Shown here piece after piece: positions 1 to 7,434 of a stretch of DNA of 15,819 nucleotides. This DNA comes from Pseudomonadaceae bacterium UBA836. Lineage in GTDB: Bacteria; Pseudomonadota; Gammaproteobacteria; Pseudomonadales; Pseudomonadaceae. The stretch lies in assembly GCA_002296055.1 (NCBI GenBank), contig DBHE01000153.1:1-15819 (forward strand), in the 5' to 3' direction. A program made the position numbers and the translations under genes. The notes under the pieces were generated by a model. That model was not told the origin of the DNA. It saw only the letters and a list, made by a program, of their open reading frames with translations, and made no database searches. Within the stretch, counting starts at the first letter, position 1. The number at the start of each line of letters is the position of its first letter.

Positions 1-672
1 TGGAACCCGAAAATGGGCAAGTTCATTTTCGGCGCTCGCAACAAGATTCACATCATCAACCTGGAAAAGACCATGCCGATGTTCCACGAAGCTCTGAGCT
101 TTGTGGAGAAGCTGGCTGCCGGCAAGAACAAGATCCTGTTCGTTGGTACCAAGCGCGCTGCCAGCAAGATCATTGCTGATGAAGCGGCTCGTGCAGGTCA
201 GCCCTATGTTGATCACCGTTGGCTCGGCGGCATGCTGACCAACTACAAGACCATCCGTCAGTCCATCAAGCGTCTGCGTGACCTGGAAGTTCAATCCCAG
301 GACGGCACCTTCGCCAAACTGACCAAGAAAGAAGCGCTGATGCGCTCCCGTGATCTGGAAAAACTGGATCGCAGCCTGGGTGGTATCAAGGACATGGGCG
401 GTCTGCCTGATGCCCTGTTCGTTATCGACGTCGAGCACGAGCGCATTGCCATCACCGAAGCTAACAAGCTGGGTATCCCGGTCATCGGTATCGTTGATAC
501 CAACAGCAGCCCGGAAGGCGTTGATTACGTCATCCCCGGCAACGATGACGCGATCCGCGCTATCAAGCTGTACGCTGCCGCTGTTGCTGATGCAGTACTG
601 CGTGGCAAGAACAACTCCGGCGCTGCCGACGAGTTCGTGGAAGAAGCTGCTCCGGAAGCCTCTGAAGGCTGA
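1..672 (+). CDS. rpsB: 30S ribosomal protein S2 (5'-truncated by window edge)
   Basis: S2 is a structural protein of the 30S ribosomal subunit, lying near its head-body junction and needed for S1 binding. The reading frame is open from base 1, starting W-N-P-K-M-G-K-F. In the family these residues follow an N-terminal segment of about 22 residues that lies outside the window, so the ATG at 13 is an internal methionine and not the start. The visible 223 residues contain family blocks such as [37 protein letters not shown] and [19 protein letters not shown], and an acidic C-terminal tail ([10 protein letters not shown]) typical of pseudomonad S2. A strong terminator follows 27 nt after the stop, and tsf lies downstream, the universal bacterial order. 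Identification is essentially certain; only the start is missing. Confidence 0.98.
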   Translation, partial: WNPKMGKFIFGARNKIHIINLEKTMPMFHEALSFVEKLAAGKNKILFVGTKRAASKIIADEAARAGQPYVDHRWLGGMLTNYKTIRQSIKRLRDLEVQSQDGTFAKLTKKEALMRSRDLEKLDRSLGGIKDMGGLPDALFVIDVEHERIAITEANKLGIPVIGIVDTNSSPEGVDYVIPGNDDAIRAIKLYAAAVADAVLRGKNNSGAADEFVEEAAPEASEG

Positions 673-699
673 GGTGCATACGGCTAATACAACGCCGTA

Positions 700-728
700 G
701 CAAAAAGGGGGCCTTGCCCCCTTTTTGC
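700..728 (+). terminator. Intrinsic terminator/attenuator between rpsB and tsf
   Basis: A perfect 12-bp inverted repeat (GCAAAAAGGGGG at 700-711, CCCCCTTTTTGC at 717-728) encloses a 5-nt loop, CCTTG. Read on the plus strand, the GC core is followed at once by five Ts, which is the form of an intrinsic terminator. The A-tract on the left arm gives the same shape on the minus strand. It sits 27 nt after the rpsB stop and 82 nt before the tsf start, so it probably lowers or ends read-through into tsf. Whether termination is complete cannot be judged from sequence. Confidence 0.9.
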
Positions 729-757
729 AATATGTTTACCGCAAGATGATTCGTTGC

Positions 758-783
758 TTCCTGCTTTGCAAAGGAAGCAGGAA
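758..783 (+). other. Hairpin in the tsf leader
   Basis: Nine perfectly complementary bases (TTCCTGCTT at 758-766, AAGCAGGAA at 775-783) enclose an 8-nt loop. There is no T-tract after the stem, so it is not an intrinsic terminator. A competing pairing (GCTTCC at 756-761 with GGAAGC at 773-778) uses the same bases, so only one of the two can form. It ends about 15 nt before the tsf Shine-Dalgarno sequence and could affect mRNA stability or read-through. The function is unknown, and a chance palindrome is possible. Confidence 0.4.
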
Positions 784-798
784 CTAATCCAGTTATGT

Positions 799-803
799 GA
801 GGA
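799..803 (+). promoter_or_regulatory. Ribosome binding site that fixes the tsf start
   Basis: GAGGA lies 7 nt upstream of the ATG at 811. The reading frame is also open back to an ATG at 754, but that would add 19 residues unlike any EF-Ts and would start inside the leader hairpin region. The Shine-Dalgarno sequence and the family N-terminus (MAEVTAALVKELRERTG) both select 811. Confidence 0.85.
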
Positions 804-810
804 AGAGTCC

Positions 811-1680
811 ATGGCAGAAGTTACTGCAGCACTGGTCAAAGAACTGCGTGAGCGCACCGGTCAGGGCATGATGGAATGCAAGAAGGCCCTGGTTGCCGCT
901 GAAGGCGATATCGAGAAAGCGATCGATGACATGCGCGCTTCTGGCGCCATCAAGGCTGCCAAGAAAGCCGGCAACATTGCCGCTGAAGGCTCCATCGCTG
1001 TCAAGGTTGCTGCTGACAACAAGTCCGCAGTGATTATTGAAGTCAACTCCCAGACCGACTTCCTGGCTCTGCAGGAAGACTTCAAGGCATTCGTAGCCGC
1101 CAGCCTGGATAAGGCGTTTGACGCTGGCTACACCGATGCTGCTCCGCTGATCGCCGAGCAAGAGTCTGCCCGCGAAGCGCTGGTTGCCAAGACTGGTGAG
1201 AACGTCAACATCCGTCGCCTGACCCGCGTTGAGGGTGATGTTGTAGGTGCTTACCTGCACGGTCACCGCATCGGTGTGGTTGTTACTCTGAAAGGTGGCA
1301 ACGAAGAACTGGCTCGCGATATCGCCATGCACGTTGCTGCCAGCAACCCGCAGTTCCTGGATGCCTCGCAGGTGTCTGAGGAAGCGATTGCCAAAGAGAA
1401 AGAGATCTTCCTGGCGCTGAACGCTGACAAGATCGCTGGCAAGCCGGAAAACATTGTTGAGAACATGGTCAAGGGCCGTCTGAACAAGTTCGTTTCCGAA
1501 GGCAGCCTGATCGAGCAGCCGTTCGTGAAAGACCCGGAAGTCAAAGTTGGCGAGCTGGCCAAGAAAGCCGGTGCTGAAGTTGTTTCCTTCGTGCGTTTCG
1601 AAGTGGGTGAGGGCATCGAGCGTGCCGAGGCCGACTTTGCTGCCGAAGTTGCCGCTCAGCTGGCTGCTGCCAAGCAGTAA
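811..1680 (+). CDS. tsf: Elongation factor Ts (EF-Ts)
   Basis: EF-Ts is the cytoplasmic guanine-nucleotide exchange factor that releases GDP from EF-Tu. The 289-residue product has the same length as Pseudomonas EF-Ts. The N-terminal UBA-like domain (about 1-55) starts MAEVTAALVKELRERTGQGM and contains MECKKALVAA. The EF-Tu contact motif T82-D83-F84 follows; its Asp-Phe pair intrudes near the nucleotide Mg2+ site of EF-Tu. The core blocks GENVNIRRLTRVEGDVVGAY and HGHRIGVVV, the coiled-coil region EEAIAKEKEIFLALNADK and the C-terminal VSFVRFEVGEGIE are all present. The start at 811 is chosen by the Shine-Dalgarno sequence and homology. The gene is bracketed by two strong intrinsic terminators (700-728 and 1748-1781), so it may largely be its own unit or receive only part of the rpsB transcription. 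I could not see a convincing promoter of its own. Confidence 0.98.
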   Translation: MAEVTAALVKELRERTGQGMMECKKALVAAEGDIEKAIDDMRASGAIKAAKKAGNIAAEGSIAVKVAADNKSAVIIEVNSQTDFLALQEDFKAFVAASLDKAFDAGYTDAAPLIAEQESAREALVAKTGENVNIRRLTRVEGDVVGAYLHGHRIGVVVTLKGGNEELARDIAMHVAASNPQFLDASQVSEEAIAKEKEIFLALNADKIAGKPENIVENMVKGRLNKFVSEGSLIEQPFVKDPEVKVGELAKKAGAEVVSFVRFEVGEGIERAEADFAAEVAAQLAAAKQ

Positions 1681-1747
1681 TACGCTATAGTGCACGCTGA
1701 CCGGTGCGCCGTCCCCGCCGTCAAGTGGGGGCGACAAGGTTGATATG

Positions 1748-1781
1748 AGAGGCTTCCCGCGCAGGCGTGAAGCCTCTTTTT
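1748..1781 (+). terminator. Intrinsic terminator after tsf
   Basis: A 9-bp perfect stem (AGAGGCTTC at 1748-1756, GAAGCCTCT at 1769-1777) has an inner CGC/GCG extension (1758-1760 with 1765-1767) closing a 4-nt loop, and it runs straight into a five-T tract (1777-1781). It lies 67 nt after the tsf stop and 84 nt before pyrH. It separates the rpsB-tsf translation unit from the pyrH-frr and downstream unit. Confidence 0.88.
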
Positions 1782-1865
1782 CAAGAAACACTGAACAAGT
1801 TCGCGCCCGTGTGGTCTGGTGCAACTCGTTGAGTCTTTCTCCATTCCCGAACAGGAGAGTCAAGC

Positions 1866-2600
1866 ATGGCCCAGGTGCCCAGTAGCCGCCAACCCAAGTA
1901 CAAGCGCATCCTTCTCAAGCTCAGCGGTGAGGCCCTGATGGGGACCGAGGATTTCGGTATCGATCCCAAGGTGCTCGACCGTATGGCGCTGGAGATCGGC
2001 CAGTTGATCGGTATTGGTGTGCAGGTTGGTCTGGTGATTGGCGGTGGTAACTTGTTCCGCGGCGCGGCGCTGAGCGCGGCAGGCATGGATCGAGTGACCG
2101 GTGACCACATGGGTATGCTGGCGACGGTGATGAACGGCCTGGCGATGCGCGACTCACTGGAGCGCTCCAATATCCAGACCCGCGTCATGTCTGCCATTAC
2201 CATGGAAGGTGTCACCGAGCATTACGATCGCCGTAAGGCGATGCGCTACCTGGCCAGTGGTGACGTGGTAATATTCTCCGCCGGCACGGGCAACCCTTTC
2301 TTCACCACCGATACTGCAGCCTGCCTGCGCGGCATCGAAGTCGATGCTGATCTGGTACTCAAGGCAACCAAGGTGGACGGTGTCTACAACGCTGACCCGA
2401 TGAAAGATCCGAACGCCGAGCGGTTCGCCAGTTTGACCTATGACCAGGTGCTGGACCTCAAGCTGGAAGTCATGGATCTGACGGCCATTTGCCTGATCCG
2501 TGACCACAATATGCCCCTGCGGGTGTTTAACATGAACAAACCCGGTGCACTGCTCAATGCGGTAGTCGGCAGCGCCGAAGGAACACTGATCGAGGGTTGA
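1866..2600 (+). CDS. pyrH: UMP kinase (uridylate kinase)
   Basis: PyrH phosphorylates UMP to UDP with ATP in the cytoplasm, the first committed step to UTP and CTP after UMP. It is a hexamer of the amino-acid-kinase fold, typically GTP-activated and UTP-inhibited, and unrelated to eukaryotic UMP/CMP kinase. The 244-residue product carries the nucleotide motifs in order: K18-L-S-G-E22 near the N-terminus, GGGN at 59-62, D80-H-M-G-M in the UMP-binding region, [10 protein letters not shown] at 140-149 and [12 protein letters not shown] at 167-178. The C-terminus [19 protein letters not shown] is also typical. ATG 1866 is preceded by AGGAG (1853-1857) with 8-nt spacing. frr begins 4 nt after the stop, so the two are surely cotranscribed. 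The upstream tsf terminator implies a promoter in or near 1681-1865, but I could not pick one with confidence. Confidence 0.98.
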   Translation: MAQVPSSRQPKYKRILLKLSGEALMGTEDFGIDPKVLDRMALEIGQLIGIGVQVGLVIGGGNLFRGAALSAAGMDRVTGDHMGMLATVMNGLAMRDSLERSNIQTRVMSAITMEGVTEHYDRRKAMRYLASGDVVIFSAGTGNPFFTTDTAACLRGIEVDADLVLKATKVDGVYNADPMKDPNAERFASLTYDQVLDLKLEVMDLTAICLIRDHNMPLRVFNMNKPGALLNAVVGSAEGTLIEG

Positions 2601-2604
2601 GTAA

Positions 2605-3162
2605 ATGATCAACGAAATCAAGCAAGACGCGCAGGAGCGCATGAAAAAGTCCGTCGAAGCGCTGGAGCACGCCTTCGCCAAGATTCGTACCGGTCGCGCA
2701 CACCCGGCCCTGCTGGACAGCATCATGGTGTCCTACTACGGCGCCGATACTCCGCTGCGTCAGGTTGCCAACGTCAATGTCGAAGATGCCCGTACCCTGG
2801 CATTGAGTGTTTTTGACAAGGGCATGATTCAGGCGGTCGAGAAGGCCATCATGATGTCTGATCTGGGCCTGAATCCAGCTACCTCTGGCACCACCATCCG
2901 GGTCCCCATGCCGGCACTGACCGAAGAAACCCGTAAGGGCTACACCAAGCAGGCTCGCGCTGAGGCTGAAGGTGGTCGTGTTGCGGTGCGCAACATTCGT
3001 CGTGATGCCTTGGGCCAGCTGAAGGACCTGCAGAAGGAAAAAGAGATTAGCGAGGACGAAGAGCGTCGCGCCGCTGACGAGATCCAGAAGCTGACTGACA
3101 AGTTCGTTGCTGAGATCGAGAAGGTGCTGGAAGCCAAGGAAAAGGACCTGATGGCCATCTAG
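2605..3162 (+). CDS. frr: Ribosome recycling factor (RRF)
   Basis: RRF, with EF-G, splits the post-termination ribosome into subunits after peptide release. The 185-residue length equals that of most bacterial RRFs. Domain I is the three-helix bundle, formed by about residues 1-30 and 105-185; domain II is the inserted beta/alpha/beta region. Family blocks visible are [67 protein letters not shown] and [20 protein letters not shown], with [19 protein letters not shown] in the last helix. ATG 2605 follows the pyrH stop by 4 nt, and its Shine-Dalgarno GAGGG (2592-2596) lies inside the last pyrH codons, so its translation is probably coupled to pyrH. Identification is certain. Confidence 0.98.
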   Translation: MINEIKQDAQERMKKSVEALEHAFAKIRTGRAHPALLDSIMVSYYGADTPLRQVANVNVEDARTLALSVFDKGMIQAVEKAIMMSDLGLNPATSGTTIRVPMPALTEETRKGYTKQARAEAEGGRVAVRNIRRDALGQLKDLQKEKEISEDEERRAADEIQKLTDKFVAEIEKVLEAKEKDLMAI

Positions 3163-3212
3163 AGTCTGATGACGTCAACAGACACTAAGGCTATCAGCTG
3201 CAAGAGTAACGA

Positions 3213-3965
3213 ATGAACAAGACAAACCCCGCCGGCAAGGATGCAAGCCTGCCCCGTCACGTTGCCATCATTATGGATGGTAATAACCGCTGGGCCCGCA
3301 AGCGTCTGATGCCAGGCGTTGCCGGCCATAAGGCTGGTGTGGATGCCGTCAAGGCGATGATTGAGGTCTGCCTTGAGGATGGGGTAGAGGTTCTCACCCT
3401 GTTTGCGTTTTCCAGCGAAAACTGGCGCCGCCCGGAAGAAGAGGTTGGCGCGCTGATGGAGCTGTTTCTCGGGGCCTTGCGCCGCGAGGTTCGCAAGCTG
3501 CGTGAGAATGGCGTGCGGCTGCAGATCATCGGTGATCGCAGCCGTTTTGCCCCCGAGCTGCAGGTCGCAATGGAGCAGGCCGAGCAGACAACCGCTCAAG
3601 GCAGTCGCCTGACGCTGGTGATCGCGGCCAACTACGGTGGTCAGTGGGATATTGCTCAAGCAGCGCGTTCGTTGGCCGAGGAAGCAGTGCGCGGGGAGCG
3701 CACGCTGGACTCGATCACTGAGCAGCAGTTGGAGGCGCGCCTGAGCACCGCCAACCTGCCGCTGCCGGATCTGTGCATTCGCACAGGCGGCGAGAAACGC
3801 ATTAGTAACTTCCTGTTGTGGCAGCTGGCGTACGCCGAGCTGTATTTCTCCGACCTCTATTGGCCCGACTTCAAGCAGGCAGCCCTGCGTGAGGCGTTGG
3901 CCGATTTTGCCGGTCGTCAACGCCGATTCGGCAAAACCAGCGAACAGATCGCAGCGGGGTCCTGA
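3213..3965 (+). CDS. uppS: Isoprenyl (di-trans,poly-cis-undecaprenyl) diphosphate synthase
   Basis: UppS adds eight isopentenyl-PP units in cis to farnesyl-PP, making the C55 carrier lipid precursor used for peptidoglycan and O-antigen. The 250-residue cis-prenyltransferase has the catalytic motif HVAIIMDGNNRWA with D22 (equivalent to E. coli D26), GHKAG with H39, and LFAFSSENWRRP with the S-x-N-W substrate loop (N70, W71). VIAANYGGQWDI and the C-terminal IRTGGEKRISNFLLWQ follow, with R190, E194, R196 and E209 conserved. One oddity is K195, at the position of E. coli H199, which is annotated as a Mg2+ ligand; other family members vary there. The ATG is 50 nt after frr with a weak AAGAG Shine-Dalgarno. 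The stop overlaps the cdsA ATG by one base (TGATG). Confidence 0.97.
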   Translation: MNKTNPAGKDASLPRHVAIIMDGNNRWARKRLMPGVAGHKAGVDAVKAMIEVCLEDGVEVLTLFAFSSENWRRPEEEVGALMELFLGALRREVRKLRENGVRLQIIGDRSRFAPELQVAMEQAEQTTAQGSRLTLVIAANYGGQWDIAQAARSLAEEAVRGERTLDSITEQQLEARLSTANLPLPDLCIRTGGEKRISNFLLWQLAYAELYFSDLYWPDFKQAALREALADFAGRQRRFGKTSEQIAAGS

Positions 3966-4780
3966 TGCTCAAGCAACGGGTTATTACCGGGGTCATTTTG
4001 GCGATTGCCGCGATTGCTGGCTTCGTCGCTCTGCAAGGCGCGTGGTTTGCCCTCTTCATTGGCGCCATCGTGGCGCTAGCGGCTTGGGAATGGGCCCGGC
4101 TCTGCGGCGAAACCCGCCAGGCGGGCCGCGTTGTCTATGCCGCTACTCTCGGGCTGTTTATGGTCGGGCTATATCGCGATGCCTGGCCGATTGTCTTCTT
4201 CGTCGGGCCGGCATTGGTCTGGTGGTGCATGGCGACAGTGATGATTCTGCGCTACCCCAACGGTGGTGGTTTGTGGCGGGGCAGTTTTGTACGTCAGCTG
4301 TTCGGTCTGCTGATACTGCTGCCGGCTTGGGCGGGTATTGTCTGGTTGCGTGCTCAGGAGCAAGGTCTCTGGATGCTGCTGGGCCTGGCGGTGTTGGTGT
4401 TTGGTGCAGACATTGGTGCCTACTTTGCTGGCAAGACGTTTGGTCGTAACAAGCTGTTGCCCAATGTCAGCCCTGGCAAAACCCGGGAAGGGCTGTTTGG
4501 TGGGTTGGCACTGAGTCTTTCCCTGGCGCTGGCCGCCATGCTCTACCTTGGCTGGGGGCTGCAGTCTATTTTGCTTGGCCTGGTGGGCGCCGCATTGGTG
4601 GTGCTGATTTCCGTGGTTGGTGACCTGACCGAGAGCCTGTTCAAGCGCGAAGAAGGCCTCAAGGACAGCAGCAGCCTGTTGCCTGGCCACGGCGGTGTAC
4701 TGGACCGCATTGATAGTCTGGCGGCGGCCATTCCCATGTATGTCGCCGTCTGGTTGGTGCTTGGGAGCCGTCTGGCGTGA
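3965..4780 (+). CDS. cdsA: Phosphatidate cytidylyltransferase (CDP-diglyceride synthase)
   Basis: CdsA is an inner-membrane enzyme that converts phosphatidic acid and CTP to CDP-diacylglycerol, the branch point to all major phospholipids. The 271-residue product is mostly hydrophobic, with about eight predicted membrane segments. It carries the full CDS family signature at residues 224-250 (S224, K227-R228, K233-D234, then [12 protein letters not shown]), with the conserved acidic and basic residues intact. Earlier conserved pieces are [19 protein letters not shown] (147-165) and SPGKTREG (169-176). It overlaps uppS by one base at the 5' end, and its TGA overlaps the GTG of dxr (GTGA) at the 3' end, so all three genes are likely translated in a coupled way. 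No truncation is seen. Confidence 0.97.
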   Translation: MLKQRVITGVILAIAAIAGFVALQGAWFALFIGAIVALAAWEWARLCGETRQAGRVVYAATLGLFMVGLYRDAWPIVFFVGPALVWWCMATVMILRYPNGGGLWRGSFVRQLFGLLILLPAWAGIVWLRAQEQGLWMLLGLAVLVFGADIGAYFAGKTFGRNKLLPNVSPGKTREGLFGGLALSLSLALAAMLYLGWGLQSILLGLVGAALVVLISVVGDLTESLFKREEGLKDSSSLLPGHGGVLDRIDSLAAAIPMYVAVWLVLGSRLA

Positions 4781-5967
4781 CCCTGTCGGTAACTGTGCTG
4801 GGGGCGACCGGTTCAATTGGTGTCAGTACCCTGGATGTGATCGCTCGGCATCCAGATCGCTATCGTGTGCACGCTTTGACCGGCCATAGCCGTATGACGG
4901 AGCTGGCCGAACAGTGCCGTCAGCACCGCCCGGAGCGCGCAGTGGTCGCGACCGCCGAGCAGGCATCTGCTCTGCAGCAGACACTGCGCGCAGCCGGTCT
5001 GGGCACCGAGGTCGGTTGGGGTGCAGCTGCGCTGGCCGAGGTGGCTGCGGCGCCTGAAGTTGATGTAGTGATGGCCGCGATCGTGGGGGCTGCCGGTCTG
5101 CGTCCGACGCTGGCGGCTGCGCAGGCCGGTAAGCGGGTGCTGCTGGCCAACAAGGAAGCGCTAGTGATGTCGGGGGCGCTCTTCATGCAGGCCGTGCAGG
5201 CCTCGGGTGCGCAGTTGTTGCCGATTGATAGTGAGCACAACGCGATCTTCCAGTGCATGCCTGGTAATTATGCCGATGGTCTGGCGCGCGTCGGTGTACG
5301 GCGTATCCTGCTGACCGCCTCGGGTGGGCCTTTTCGTAATTTCTCGCAAGCGCAGTTGGCCAGCGTAACCCCGGCTCAGGCCTGCGCTCATCCAAACTGG
5401 TCGATGGGGCAGAAGATTTCTGTCGATTCCGCCAGCATGATGAACAAGGGGCTGGAGCTGATCGAGGCTTGCTGGTTGTTCGATGCTCATCCTGATCAGG
5501 TCGAAGTCGTAGTACACCCGCAGAGCGTCGTGCATTCGCTGGTCGACTATGTCGATGGCTCAGTGCTGGCGCAGCTCGGTAACCCTGACATGCGTACACC
5601 GATCGCCCACGCACTGGCGTGGCCGGAGCGTATAGATTCCGGTGTTAGCGCACTGGACCTGCTGCTGACTGCGCGGTTGGACTTTGAAGCGCCGGATCCG
5701 CTGCGCTTCCCCTGCCTGCGCCTTGCGCGTGAGGCTGCTGCTGCGGGGGGGACCAGTTGCGCGGTGCTCAATGCCGCTAATGAAGTGGCGGTGCAAGCCT
5801 TTCTTGATGGCCGAGTGGGCTTTGTCGATATCCCTGTTATTATCGAGGACGCGTTGTCGCGCTTGCCGGGTGAGCCGGTGCGTGAGCTTGAGCACATCCT
5901 GGCGGTCGACCACTCGGCGCGCGCTTGTGCAGAGCAGTGGGTGCGCACGCGAGGTACGTCTTGTTGA
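4777..5967 (+). CDS. dxr: 1-deoxy-D-xylulose 5-phosphate reductoisomerase
   Basis: Dxr (IspC) rearranges and reduces 1-deoxy-D-xylulose 5-phosphate to 2-C-methyl-D-erythritol 4-phosphate with NADPH, the committed step of the MEP isoprenoid pathway and the fosmidomycin target. The 396-residue product has the dinucleotide-binding GATGSIG (9-15), [12 protein letters not shown] (122-133) and [11 protein letters not shown] (149-159) with metal ligands D151 and E153. The flexible-loop region [20 protein letters not shown] (205-224) follows, then E227 as the third metal ligand, and LNAANEVAV (331-339). It starts at GTG 4777, overlapping the cdsA stop; no ATG in this frame would preserve the Rossmann N-terminus. 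Its product pathway ultimately supplies UppS, two genes upstream. Identification is certain. Confidence 0.97.
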   Translation: MTLSVTVLGATGSIGVSTLDVIARHPDRYRVHALTGHSRMTELAEQCRQHRPERAVVATAEQASALQQTLRAAGLGTEVGWGAAALAEVAAAPEVDVVMAAIVGAAGLRPTLAAAQAGKRVLLANKEALVMSGALFMQAVQASGAQLLPIDSEHNAIFQCMPGNYADGLARVGVRRILLTASGGPFRNFSQAQLASVTPAQACAHPNWSMGQKISVDSASMMNKGLELIEACWLFDAHPDQVEVVVHPQSVVHSLVDYVDGSVLAQLGNPDMRTPIAHALAWPERIDSGVSALDLLLTARLDFEAPDPLRFPCLRLAREAAAAGGTSCAVLNAANEVAVQAFLDGRVGFVDIPVIIEDALSRLPGEPVRELEHILAVDHSARACAEQWVRTRGTSC

Positions 5968-5999
5968 TAGGTGGTTTTCGCCGCCTTGTGAGGTATTGA

Positions 6000-7361
6000 A
6001 TGGATCTGCTGTCTACGTTGCTGGCTACCGTGGTTGCCTTGGGGCTGCTGGTCACCATTCACGAATACGGACATTTCTGGGTGGCCCGGCGCTGTGGCAT
6101 TAAGGTGCTGCGCTTCTCTATCGGTTTTGGCCCGGCGCTGGTGCGCTGGCACGACCGCAAGGGCACGGAGTACGCCATCGCCGCCATTCCCTTGGGCGGT
6201 TACGTCAAAATGCTGGACGAGCGTGAGGCGCCAGTTGCCGAGCACGAGCTGGACCAGGCTTTCAATCGCAAAACCGTTAAGCAGCGCATTGCGGTGGTCG
6301 CCGCCGGCCCGATTGCCAACTTTCTGCTCGCTATTGTGGCTTTCTGGATTGTTGCTGTGGTGGGTTTCAGTACCGTCGCTCCGGTGCTTGGCCCTGTGCC
6401 GCAGGGCACCCCGGCTGCCGAAGCGGGCCTGCACTCCGGGCTGGAATTGACCGGCGTCGACGGCACTTCGATTCGCACCTGGCAGGACGTTAATCTGCAG
6501 CTGATTCGCCGGCTAGGCGAAAGCGGCACGCTGGAAGTGACAGCGAAACCCTTTGAAGGGGGCGCCGAGACCCGTTATCAGCTGCGTCTGGATGATTGGC
6601 TCAAAGGCGTAGAGGAACCGGACCCGATGGCGGCCCTGGGCTTGACCAGCTGGCAGCCGGAGATTCCGCCGCGTCTAGGTCAGGTAGCCAGTGATGGTGC
6701 CGCTGCGGAGGCTGGTCTGCAGCCGGGAGATCTGATTCTGGCGATCGACGGCGAGCCGGTCCGCGACTGGCTGACCGAGGTTGTGCCGACAATTCAGGCG
6801 AGCGCGCAACAAACCCTGGATATTCTGGTCGAACGCGACGGCGAGCAGTTTGAGATTGCCCTGACGCCACGCCCGAAGGCTGCCAATGACGTTGTAGTGG
6901 GGTACGTGGGCGCCGGTGTAGAAGGGGTCGAGATGCCCCCGCATATGCGCCGCCAAATTAGCTACAACCCCCTGGTTGCGATACCGGTTGCGGTAAATAA
7001 AACCTGGGAAATGACAGCTCTCACCCTGGACTCTCTGAAGAAGATGTTGACCGGGCTGGTCTCGGCAAAAAACTTGAGTGGCCCGATAACCATTGCTAAA
7101 GTGGCGGGCGCTTCGGCCAAGTCGGGGCTCGAGAGTTTTCTTAGCTTTATCGCGTACTTGAGTATCAGTCTCGGGGTGTTGAACCTCCTGCCGATACCGG
7201 TTCTGGATGGTGGTCACCTGGTGTACTACGTGGCCGAATGGATCAGGGGCAAGCCTCTTTCCGAGCGAATTCAGACATGGGGGCTGCAGATCGGGTTGAG
7301 CCTGATTGTGGGTGTCATGCTGTTTGCCATTTATAACGATATTAGTCGCCTCGGCGGCTGA
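6000..7361 (+). CDS. rseP: Site-2 zinc metalloprotease RseP
   Basis: RseP is the inner-membrane intramembrane protease that cuts the anti-sigma factor (RseA, or MucA in pseudomonads) after DegS/AlgW, releasing the envelope-stress sigma factor; it also clears signal-peptide remnants. The 453-residue product has the active-site H21-E22-x-x-H25 (IHEYGH) in its first membrane helix, the membrane-reentrant region GFGPALVRW through AIPLGGYVKM (42-71), and a second helix at about 102-122. Two periplasmic PDZ domains span about 125-200 and 222-290, the second with AGLQPGDLILAIDGEPV. NLLPIPVLDGGHL (395-407) contains the third zinc ligand D403 in the LDG motif. A last helix lies at about 430-445. The start at 6000 has GAGGT 5 nt upstream. 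It sits between dxr and bamA, the usual order; linkage to bamA and skp fits its role in outer-membrane-protein stress signalling. Confidence 0.97.
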   Translation: MDLLSTLLATVVALGLLVTIHEYGHFWVARRCGIKVLRFSIGFGPALVRWHDRKGTEYAIAAIPLGGYVKMLDEREAPVAEHELDQAFNRKTVKQRIAVVAAGPIANFLLAIVAFWIVAVVGFSTVAPVLGPVPQGTPAAEAGLHSGLELTGVDGTSIRTWQDVNLQLIRRLGESGTLEVTAKPFEGGAETRYQLRLDDWLKGVEEPDPMAALGLTSWQPEIPPRLGQVASDGAAAEAGLQPGDLILAIDGEPVRDWLTEVVPTIQASAQQTLDILVERDGEQFEIALTPRPKAANDVVVGYVGAGVEGVEMPPHMRRQISYNPLVAIPVAVNKTWEMTALTLDSLKKMLTGLVSAKNLSGPITIAKVAGASAKSGLESFLSFIAYLSISLGVLNLLPIPVLDGGHLVYYVAEWIRGKPLSERIQTWGLQIGLSLIVGVMLFAIYNDISRLGG

Positions 7362-7434
7362 CGCGTGCACTGCCTGAATACGAGCTGCCAGCGTGCAGAT
7401 TAAGACTTCAATCAGCTGACTCAGAACGGATTTC

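Noticed and set aside
1711..1735. GC-rich imperfect hairpin (GTCCCC... GGGGGCGAC) after tsf.
   Set aside because: The pairing needs a bulge, the stem is short and no T-tract follows; the true terminator is the one at 1748-1781.
793..1863. A 356-codon open frame on the minus strand opposite tsf.
   Set aside because: It is a shadow of the strongly conserved tsf codons; the translation has no recognisable domain, runs across the terminator and leader, and has no ribosome binding site.
7181..7206. GAACCT, 15 nt, TCTGG inside rseP, resembling an AlgU/sigma-E promoter ahead of bamA as in E. coli.
   Set aside because: Both boxes depart from the consensus, the spacer is one short, and the bases encode the conserved NLLPIPVLDG motif, which explains them without a promoter. 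Worth a look only if 5'-end mapping points there.
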